From positions 5,699-46,658 of the forward strand of contig NZ_STGA01000056.1 of NCBI RefSeq assembly GCF_005222835.1: a stretch of 40,960 bases of DNA, read 5' to 3'. The notes under the pieces are model-generated. The model ran no database searches and was not told the origin of the DNA. It saw only the letters and a list, made by a program, of their open reading frames with translations. Of the stretch, positions 34,706 through 40,960 are shown in pieces; position 1 is the first letter of the stretch, and every line of letters begins with the position of its first letter. This DNA is from Rhizobium sp. FKY42 (GTDB lineage: Bacteria > Pseudomonadota > Alphaproteobacteria > Rhizobiales > Rhizobiaceae). The position numbers and the translations under genes were made by a program.

Positions 34706-35571
34706 AGCGGGAACCCCAGACCGCCAAGCCGCAGGAACAGCCGCATCAGCGCCAGCTCGGCACGGCGATGCGCCGACAGCTGGCGCTGCGCACGCGAAAA
34801 GGCATTCACAGCACGCTGGCCCGCGGGACCGGGGGGCGGGGTGCAGGCAACCATCAGAAGCGGCGCGATCACGCTGCGATGCAGGGTGATGTCCACGCGG
34901 CCGAGGCGCAGGATTTCCTGGTCAAAGTCTTCGGGGGTAAAGGCAGCATAGAGGCTGGCGCGATAGTCCTGGCTGAGTGCTGGCGTTTCCGTCCGGGCGA
35001 CCTTGCCGACAAAGATCTCCACCGCCTGGCGTGACCGCAGGCGTCCGAAGTCCATCAGATAGAGATGTCCCGCCGGCTTCAGGACGCGGCTGATCGCCAG
35101 GAAACACCGCGTGAGGTCGTCGCGATCAGGCAGGTGGTGCAGCGCCATTGAGGAAATGACGGCATCCGCCTCATGCAGCCCGAAATCGTCGAGGTGCGAG
35201 AAGTCGGCCTCAAGATAGGTGACATTGCGCAACCCAAGCAGCTCGGCCTGCCGACGCGCGGTTTCGAGCATCACGGGAGCGAGGTCAGTGCCAATGAAGG
35301 ACACCTCCGGGTTCCAGCTGGCAATCAGGTTCAGAAGGCGCCCGGAGCCGCAACCAAGGTCAATCACCTTGTTTCCCGGTGCAACGCGGGCAGAGACTTG
35401 CAACGCGTTGTAAAGGTAAGGCCCGAACAGCGCGCCGCCTTCCTCGCCGCAGCTGGAGTAGTCCTCCACTGTCTGCACGCCATTCATGACCAGTTCGGTC
35501 TCTGGCGTGCGCGGCAACTGTTGGCGCGCTGTGATCTCGTGGAACACGGCAAAAGGCAGGTCGAGTGTCAT
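34702..35571 (-). CDS. SAM-dependent class I methyltransferase
   Basis: 289 residues from ATG 35571, overlapping the FeeM-like gene's stop (ATGA). Motif I VIDLGCGSGR is at residues 69-78, FIGTDLAPVML gives the acidic loop, EADFSHLD motif II and SSMALHHLPDRDDLTRCFLAISRVLKPAGHL motifs post-II/III. A C-terminal domain of about 110 residues follows. Substrate cannot be deduced; an O- or N-methylation of the pathway product fits the context. Confidence 0.88.
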   Translation of the reverse strand: MTLDLPFAVFHEITARQQLPRTPETELVMNGVQTVEDYSSCGEEGGALFGPYLYNALQVSARVAPGNKVIDLGCGSGRLLNLIASWNPEVSFIGTDLAPVMLETARRQAELLGLRNVTYLEADFSHLDDFGLHEADAVISSMALHHLPDRDDLTRCFLAISRVLKPAGHLYLMDFGRLRSRQAVEIFVGKVARTETPALSQDYRASLYAAFTPEDFDQEILRLGRVDITLHRSVIAPLLMVACTPPPGPAGQRAVNAFSRAQRQLSAHRRAELALMRLFLRLGGLGFPL

Positions 35572-36479
35572 GCGGCACCGTCCAGGGTCAGGGAGAGGGC
35601 AGGGAAATAGCGGCGCAGGGTGGCCGCCTCGCGGTCCTCCATTGCCTCGGGGCAAAGCGAAAACCTGCGCATCAGACTGCTGACGGCCCGGTCCTCGAGC
35701 GGACCTGCAACGGGCATTGGCCGGCGAAAATCCGGGTGGGCGGAAAAGTCGAAACGATCTGACGGGGCGCAGAAAAAATCGTAGAAATCGAGGCCTGAGC
35801 GCTTGTCGACGATTTGCCCCCGGTAGATGCGGTGAAACCGCATTTGCACGCCCGGAATATCCAGGCGCATCGGCAAGGAAGCGGCACCGCGAAGTCCTTC
35901 GTAATTCTGCACCGGCCCAAGCGCGCGGAACAGCAGCAGGTTCGAGTAGAAGAACCGCGCCGAGGGATGCACCGCGATCATGAGGTCATCGACATGGCGC
36001 CAGTATCGGGCCCAGCGGTACATCATGTTGTAGAGCATGATGGAAAGGCCGGTCCGGCGTTGATCAGAGCGCACTGCGAGCGCCCCAACTTCCGCCACCT
36101 TGCGAAACAGCTGGCGCACGCCGGCGACTTCCGGTCCGTGAACCTTCTCCATGGGAAGACCCAGATCGGAATCCTCGATCAGCGACAGCGTGGCGAGAAT
36201 CTGGTCGCCCTTCTTGGCGATAAACGTCGTTGTCGATGGCAGGAGGCTGATGACCTGCAGCCGCATCTGACCTTCGGCTACGATGCCACGGCGCACATAA
36301 CTGTCCTCAAGCAGCGCAAAGGCACCGGCCATTTCCTCTTCCGTCGAGACGATCTTGAAGGTCACATCGGGAAAGGATATGTCGCTGGCACGGATGCGGC
36401 GCACAGCAAATAAACGCATAAGCTGTGGTGGCAGCAATGCGAAGTGAGCATTCTTGAAGCGGCCGAGCCGGTCTTTCAT
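35568..36479 (-). CDS. FeeM-like N-acyl amino acid synthase (GNAT fold)
   Basis: 303 residues, ATG 36479, 16 bp after the DNA-repair gene with GGAGAC upstream. Features of the FeeM/LuxI-related acyltransferases: ITASD-like start region VTFKIVSTEEEMAGAFALLEDSYVRRG, a central ATLSLIEDSDLGLPME strand-loop, EVGALAVRSDQRRTGLSIMLYNMMYRW (acyl-donor binding helix of the GNAT fold) and AVHPSARFFYSNLLLFRALG. Characterised FeeM makes N-acyl-tyrosine from acyl-ACP. This member would set the amide bond of the cluster's product. No LuxR gene is present, so a quorum-sensing role is less likely. Confidence 0.78.
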   Translation of the reverse strand: MKDRLGRFKNAHFALLPPQLMRLFAVRRIRASDISFPDVTFKIVSTEEEMAGAFALLEDSYVRRGIVAEGQMRLQVISLLPSTTTFIAKKGDQILATLSLIEDSDLGLPMEKVHGPEVAGVRQLFRKVAEVGALAVRSDQRRTGLSIMLYNMMYRWARYWRHVDDLMIAVHPSARFFYSNLLLFRALGPVQNYEGLRGAASLPMRLDIPGVQMRFHRIYRGQIVDKRSGLDFYDFFCAPSDRFDFSAHPDFRRPMPVAGPLEDRAVSSLMRRFSLCPEAMEDREAATLRRYFPALSLTLDGAA

Positions 36480-36495
36480 GGCTTGTCTCCAACCA

Positions 36496-37227
36496 CTATT
36501 TCAGCGAGCGCATGGCCCGAGTGGTGATCCGCCGGGTCGGCGGACAATCGTCTGTTTCACGCAACCAGCGCTGACACAGGCTCCGGACCCAGTCGGGCTG
36601 GTCCTTGGCAGCGTCGTTGAGCCAGTTGGCGACGGAGTCCTGCGCGTATTTCTCGCTTTCGCGTCGCATCGGCTCCAGGAGGGGCAATCCCCTGGCCGGG
36701 TCCTCGCGCAGGGCCGAAATATGCTTGCACCAGACGCCACGCGGCCGCAGTGCCTCCACGGCAAAGCGCCGGATGTTGACGTCGGCGTCGCCCGTCCAGT
36801 CGGTGAGCGCGGCAATGGAGGGGGCGAGATCGCGTACCAGCCGCGGCCGAACCGCCAGCCAGGCCCATTCGCGGACGCCGAAATGCCCGTCCGCGGCGAA
36901 AGGCCGGACCATGGTCAGCACATCCGCCACCGCCGAATCATCGTTGTGACGCGCAAGGCCAAACAGGGCCAACCCACGCACGGTGTCGCTGGCATGGTCT
37001 GTCCAGGTGGCAAGGACGTCAGCGCCAAAGTGGGCGAGCAACGCCTCGCCGCACAGGGCCATCCGCCGCGAGATGCCTTCTTTCTGAAAGGCCGGAAGTC
37101 CGGCACCCGGTGCGAGCGTCTCCATCAGGTCAGTGAAGTCGATCGCCAGGATCTCGCCCAGGTTGGACGCGGCAATTTCGCCGCGCGACAGGGCCGCCTT
37201 GCGTTCAGCGGTGAGATCGCCCGCCAT
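36496..37227 (-). CDS. AlkC/AlkD-like DNA alkylation repair protein
   Basis: 243 residues from ATG 37227, one base after the RTX-like gene's stop. All-helical HEAT-repeat protein: ISRRMALCGEALLAHFGADVL, DTVRGLALFGLARHNDDSAV, HFGVREWAWLAVRPRLV and DADVNIRRFAVEALRPRGVW, then SVANWLNDAAKDQPDWVRSLCQRWL, a segment characteristic of the AlkC/AlkD DNA glycosylase superfamily. Those enzymes excise N3- and N7-alkylpurines without base flipping. Family members in antibiotic clusters (for example with yatakemycin) protect the producer. Here it is embedded in a tailoring-enzyme operon, which suggests self-resistance to a DNA-damaging product. The catalytic Asp/Trp set could not be confirmed by eye. Confidence 0.8.
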   Translation of the reverse strand: MAGDLTAERKAALSRGEIAASNLGEILAIDFTDLMETLAPGAGLPAFQKEGISRRMALCGEALLAHFGADVLATWTDHASDTVRGLALFGLARHNDDSAVADVLTMVRPFAADGHFGVREWAWLAVRPRLVRDLAPSIAALTDWTGDADVNIRRFAVEALRPRGVWCKHISALREDPARGLPLLEPMRRESEKYAQDSVANWLNDAAKDQPDWVRSLCQRWLRETDDCPPTRRITTRAMRSLK

Positions 37228-37228
37228 G

Positions 37229-38595
37229 TCAGGCGATCCAGGCGCCGGAGAGATCAAGGTCGGGACTGGCAACGCCGACAAGGCGCAGGCTGCCCTCCGA
37301 CCAGGTGATCAGCGTGTCGCGGCCTGTGATGTGGATGTCGAATGGCCCAACGTCGAAGGCGAGCACGTCACGGCGCAGATCGAAGCCGAACAACAGGTCA
37401 TGGCCACCATCGCCGGCGCTGTAGCGAAACACGTCGCGGCCGCTTCCGGCATAGTAAATGTCATCGCCGGCACCGCCATTGACCACATAACCGGCGTTGC
37501 CAAGAAAGACCGTGTCATTGCCGCTGCCTGTATCGATCACGCCGTAAACCTGCGCGCCATTATCGATGCGGATCACGTCATTGCCTGCCCCCGTCAGGAT
37601 GTCGCCCAAGATCTTGCTTCCGCTTCTCACATGAATGCTGTCGTTGCTTGCATCCGTCGAGATCGCCGCGCCGCTGCCGCCCTTGACCACGCCAGAGACG
37701 TCGATGGTTGTTGTGGCGAAATCGCCTGTGACGATAATTCCGCCGGTAGCGCCTTCCAGAAGACCTTTCTGGTGGATGATCGCCCGGCCGATCCCGTCGC
37801 TACCGTCGATGTCGCGGACATGGATGCCGATGCCATCGGCGTCGATGCGTCCGTGCGGATCTCGATGGTGCCCTGGGCTTCGGCGCGGATGCCGTCGCCG
37901 GTCGTGCACAGCGTGCCGCTGTTGGTGACGGTGACATTCGAGTTCGCAAGCGCGGCCACCCGGTCGCCGGTAAAGGTGAGGTCGACGCGGGCGGTCGCCA
38001 GAATGCCGTCGACATGGTCACCACCCGTCAGCACGGCTGCCCGGTTGGTGACGAAACTGTTTTCACGGCCCTCGACCATGATCGCACATTCACCGCCATG
38101 GGCCTCGATCAGTCCGCTTGTCACCGAATGGGCATCACTGGCGGCTGCCTGCGTGCGCAGGGCAAAGCCTCGCTCGGAAATCATCACTCCGGAGGCCGTG
38201 ACATAGGCATCAGCCAGAGCCGAAAAGGCACCGATGGTGCCGCCACCCTCGATCTGGGCACGAACAACGCCGGCGAATGTGACGCGGGCGTCGCCCAGGA
38301 TGGCGCCGGCGGCAATCAGCTCGTCGACGGGTCCAGTGGGCTGAGGCTCGCCGGGCGGCACGGGCACTGGCAGGGTGACGATGGCGCCACTGCGGGCGGT
38401 GCTGCTGATCGTGCCGGCGACATTGACGGTTGCACTTTCAAGGGACACCGCAGCGATGGCGAGGGCTGCCGGCGCGTCAATCGTCATGCTTCCAAGGAAA
38501 TTCAGGGTTGTCGCCGTTTCGTAAGTTCCTCCAAAGCCCCACAAGAATGAATTCGCGTTATAATTGAAAATGCCAGCGCGAGGAAAAGTCTCCAT
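37229..38595 (-). pseudogene. RTX-like calcium-binding repeat protein, frameshifted
   Basis: Two overlapping frames give one protein: 38595 (ATG; a GTG at 38628 is possible) to about 37850, then the other frame to the stop at 37229. The switch lies near ATCGAGATCCGCACGGACGC (around 37845-37865) and needs a one-base change. The N-terminal 250 residues are Ala/Thr/Val-rich, like a beta-helix (short strands ATVNVAGTIS, ARVTFAGVVRAQ, NVTVTNSGTL). The C-terminal part has the RTX pattern GAGNDVIRIDNGA, GSGNDTVFLGN, GGAGDDIYYAGSGRDVF. Such proteins are secreted by type I systems and bind calcium. The shift could be a sequencing error. It would be the first gene of the operon. Confidence 0.7.
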
Positions 38596-38659
38596 CGAAC
38601 TATCTATTCCTAAAAATAATGGATACACTATCTATTACTATTACCGTTTCGTTAATGCG

Positions 38660-39598
38660 TCAAGCGGGTTTTGGCTCCCATTTCCTATTGTTTTTCAGCA
38701 GAGCGTTTGCGAGCACAATGAGCTTTCGCATGACAGCGGTGATGGCGACTTTCGGTGGCTTTCCGGCGGCTTTGAGCTGCTCGTATTTGGCTTTGAGGTC
38801 CGGGTTGAAGCGGCATGCGACAAGGGCCGGCATGTAGAGTGCCTGCCGGACGATGGCCCTTCCGCCAGCGATGAAGGCGCGTCCGGTCCATCGCCCGGAC
38901 TGGTGGCTCATGGGGGCAAGACCGGAAAGTGCGGCTGCGGCCTTCTCCTCCAGTTCGCCCAGTTCCGGCATCTCGATGAGAAGCGTAAAGGCCGTGATCT
39001 GCGATATGCCGGGGATCGAGACGAGGATGTCGAACCTGGCCTTCAATGCTACGTCTTCGGCAATGAGGCTCATGATGGCCTCGTCCACGGCCTTGATCTG
39101 GCGCTCGATCTGCCGGAGCCTATCGGTGTTCTGTCGCTTCAAGAGCAAGTTGGACAGATTCTTCGACCTGTTCTTTGCAGCAGTCCTGTCCTTGATCAGA
39201 GCAAGGCGCGCCATATGCAACTCTTTCAGGTCATTGTGGATTTGCCTGTTGACCTCAAGGATGCGCGGTTCAAGAAGCGTGCCGTAACGAGCCAGCAGTG
39301 CGGCATCGATGCTGTCTGTCTTGGCAAGTCTGCCGGTCGCCTCTGCGAAGCGTCGAGCAGAGCGGGGATTGACCTTGGAGAGAGCCAATCCTTGCACCAT
39401 CATGAAGCGCTCGAAGGCCTTGTGGTAGGGGCCGGTGGGTTCATAGACAATGCGGGCCACACTCTTTGTGCCGATCCATCGGACAATGGCGGCAAAACCC
39501 TTGCGATCATTGGCAACCTTCAAGATTTGACCGTCCGGCAACATATGCAGATCGATATGGTCTTTCGATATGTCCGCGCCGATGGTAATATCCGTCAT
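38660..39598 (-). CDS. IS110-family transposase
   Basis: 312 residues from ATG 39598 (frame open to 39634). The N-terminal DEDD (RuvC-like) domain begins DITIGADISKDHIDLHMLPDG, with VYEPTGPYHKAFERFM and TDSIDAALLARYG. The C-terminal transposase_20 domain has LVSIPGISQITAFTLLIEMPEL and the catalytic Ser segment SHQSGRWTGRAFIAGGRAIVRQALYMPAL. It looks intact. Element ends cannot be drawn because IS110 elements lack clear inverted repeats; the stop codon lies 31 bp from the RTX-like reading frame. Confidence 0.93.
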   Translation of the reverse strand: MTDITIGADISKDHIDLHMLPDGQILKVANDRKGFAAIVRWIGTKSVARIVYEPTGPYHKAFERFMMVQGLALSKVNPRSARRFAEATGRLAKTDSIDAALLARYGTLLEPRILEVNRQIHNDLKELHMARLALIKDRTAAKNRSKNLSNLLLKRQNTDRLRQIERQIKAVDEAIMSLIAEDVALKARFDILVSIPGISQITAFTLLIEMPELGELEEKAAAALSGLAPMSHQSGRWTGRAFIAGGRAIVRQALYMPALVACRFNPDLKAKYEQLKAAGKPPKVAITAVMRKLIVLANALLKNNRKWEPKPA

Positions 39599-39634
39599 CT
39601 TTTCTGATCTCCCATGCTTGTCATCCGAGCCCAA

Positions 39635-39813
39635 AGCTCGGGTATCCGTTCAGGACGATTGGAAAAGATGGGGGCGATCAAACTTTAGCTCGGCCCGGCA
39701 TTCGCAAGAATGGCGGCCTGCGCGGCCACGATCCGTCCCCCATCGCCGGCATGGGGCTGCAACCCAAGCCGGCGCTTCTTTATCTCACCAAGAAGCAAAG
39801 AGATCATAAGACA
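39635..39813. other. Spacer between IS110 and IS630
   Basis: About 180 bp without a supported gene. It holds a short inverted repeat (GAGCCCAAAGCTCGGG) close to the IS110 transposase start, perhaps part of that element's upstream end, and GC-rich sequence without repeats. Confidence 0.4.
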
Positions 39814-40859
39814 AGCGGTTCCCTGACTGAGTGAATCTGCGGGGCTTTGCAAATCAGGCGGGTTCTGATTCAAACTATCTGCCGATGGAGATCGGCGGAT
39901 ATGTCGAAAGCCCTTTCTGTCGATCTGCGTGTTCGCGTTCTTGCTGCCGTTTCTGCTGGTGCGACCCATCGCGAAGCCGCCGAACGGTTTGGCGTGAGTG
40001 CTGCAAGCGTCAGCCGCTGGCGAAATCTACAACTTCGCCAGGGCGACGTGCGTCCCGGTCCTCTTGGCGGAGATCGAAATTCCCGAAAGACAGAGACCCA
40101 TGGCGAGGCGATCATGGCATGGCTCGCCGAGAACCGCGATGGAACCTTGTTCGAACTGCGCGATACGCTTTCTGCTCAGGGCATCACGATCAGCAAATCG
40201 GCTTTGCACCGGTTTCTTGTCCGGCACGGGCAGACGCGCAAAAAAAGACTGGGCACGCGGTAGAGCAAAGCCGTCCTGACGTCCTGGAACAGCGTGAGCA
40301 GTGGTTCGATGATCAACTGGACCTTGATCCTGAAAAGCTCGTCTTCATCGACGAAACCTGGACTGCGACGAACATGGCGCGCACGCACGGACGATGCAGG
40401 AAGGGAGAGCGCCTGCGAATGGGCTTCCCACACGGCCATCGCAAGACTACGACGCTGGTGGCTGGCTTGCGCAGCACAGGAATGGTTGCGCCGCTCGTCA
40501 TCGACGGGCCGATCAACGGAGAATAGTTCGAGGCCTATGTCGCCCAGGTTCTTGTGCCGACACTGAAGCCTGGCGATGTCGTCATCCTTGACAATCTCTC
40601 CAGCCATAAGCGACCGGCGGCGCGTGAGATGATCGAGGCTGCCGGTGCGCGCATGCTGTTCCTCCCGCCCTACAGCCCAGAGTTCAATCCCATAGAGAAG
40701 GCATTCTCGAAGCTCAAAGCGCTCCTGCGCAAAGCGGCAGAACGCACTGTGACCGGCCTGTGGGACAGGATCGGGAAACTGATCGACCTCGTCGAGCCTC
40801 AGGAGGCCCGAAACTTCTTCACATCATGCGGATACGATCCAACATGAAAGGGAAGCGCT
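39814..40859 (+). mobile_element. IS630-family insertion sequence
   Basis: AGCGGTTCCCT at 39814-39824 and AGGGAAGCGCT at 40849-40859 are inverted repeats with one mismatch, flanking the transposase frames. The 1046-bp length is typical. The TA target duplication expected for the family was not clearly seen, so the edges may be off by a few bases. Confidence 0.65.
39901..40847 (+). pseudogene. IS630-family transposase, frameshifted and with a nonsense codon
   Basis: OrfA from ATG 39901 (MSKALSVDLRVRVLAAV, winged HTH region, ends at 40263) and a second frame (40230-40526) overlap at a run of seven A (40240-40246), which allows a -1 shift. The DDE residues are FIDET, ILDNLSSHK and NPIEKAFSKLK. 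After GPINGE a TAG at 40524-40526 stops the frame, and the sequence continues in frame as FEAYVAQVLV to 40847. Relatives have a Trp (TGG) at such a position, so TAG is probably a G-to-A nonsense mutation. The element is likely inactive. Confidence 0.85.
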
Positions 40860-40960
40860 AAGCAATGTTATATGGAGTATTCTGTATAATTAGTCCTCCC
40901 TGAACAACTCGGAAGCCGTTGATTTTGTGCGGTGTGATGGTGCTGGCAAAGTATTGGTTT

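Noticed and set aside
33605..34951. 448-residue open frame on the plus strand
   Set aside because: Antisense to the VAO-type oxidoreductase and methyltransferase genes; both have strong family motifs, so this is a GC-rich shadow frame.
35568..36479. Autoinducer (acyl-homoserine lactone) synthase
   Set aside because: The fold is related to LuxI, but the motifs fit FeeM-like N-acyl amino acid synthases better, and no LuxR-type regulator is nearby.
37133..38206. 357-residue plus-strand frame opposite the RTX-like gene
   Set aside because: The composition (Val/Ala/Ser/Asp without motifs) fits a shadow of the repeat gene, whose GGxGxD repeats are convincing on the minus strand.
1..40960. CRISPR array, rRNA or tRNA genes
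   Set aside because: No regularly spaced direct repeats and no recognisable rRNA or tRNA sequence were seen on either strand by eye.

Overview
The window is GC-rich and its proteins look alphaproteobacterial, most likely Hyphomicrobiales/Rhizobiales. It looks like accessory DNA, probably a plasmid or large mobile island: it carries a ParB-type partition gene, two Tn3-family resolvases, three Tn3-family transposase genes, an IS110 and an IS630. The taxonomic and replicon placement is inference from gene style; no rRNA or tRNA gene was seen.

Layout. (1) 1-1.3 kb: end of a small gene, a Cys-containing toxin-like protein and an AT-richer immunity-like protein, closed by a strong hairpin. (2) 1.3-10.2 kb: a Tn3-family tnpA, then a membrane-anchored AraC-type regulator and a four-gene MacA/MacB-like ABC export operon (HlyD-like adaptor, ATPase, two FtsX-type permeases). 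(3) 10.2-17.1 kb: a leftward block that looks like genome defence or stress response: an AAA_13 (RloC/PrrC-like) ATPase, a small Cys-rich protein, a DUF2188 protein, a subtilisin-like protease and an AAA+ ATPase with a C-terminal helix-turn-helix. Near-palindromic sites resembling serine-resolvase binding sites occur at about 4.7, 10.1 and 17.16 kb, bracketing blocks 2 and 3; the last lies just upstream of a tnpR. (4) 17.8-20.8 kb: plasmid-like genes (DUF2513, a small HTH protein, a hairpin-rich non-coding stretch, two hypotheticals, ParB). ParB is cut by a complete 4.3-kb Tn3-family transposon (20785-25105) with 39-bp inverted repeats, resolvase, transposase and one unknown passenger. (5) Right of it lies a 5'-truncated third Tn3 transposase.

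(6) 27.7-38.6 kb is the most interesting part: a leftward operon whose genes are largely overlapping. In transcription order it encodes an RTX-like calcium-binding repeat protein (frameshifted), an AlkC/AlkD-type DNA-alkylation-repair HEAT protein, a FeeM-like N-acyltransferase, a SAM methyltransferase, a VAO/p-cresol-methylhydroxylase-type FAD oxidoreductase, a flavin-dependent-halogenase-like monooxygenase, an amidase-signature hydrolase, an FMN azoreductase-type protein and, after an apparent internal terminator, a cation/proton antiporter. I infer a tailoring-enzyme biosynthetic cluster, possibly for an acylated, oxidised and perhaps halogenated small molecule, with the DNA-repair protein as possible self-protection. 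I do not recognise it as a known pathway.

(7) 38.6-41 kb: an IS110 sits directly upstream of the RTX gene and may have displaced the operon promoter. It is followed by an IS630 with a frameshift and a nonsense codon.
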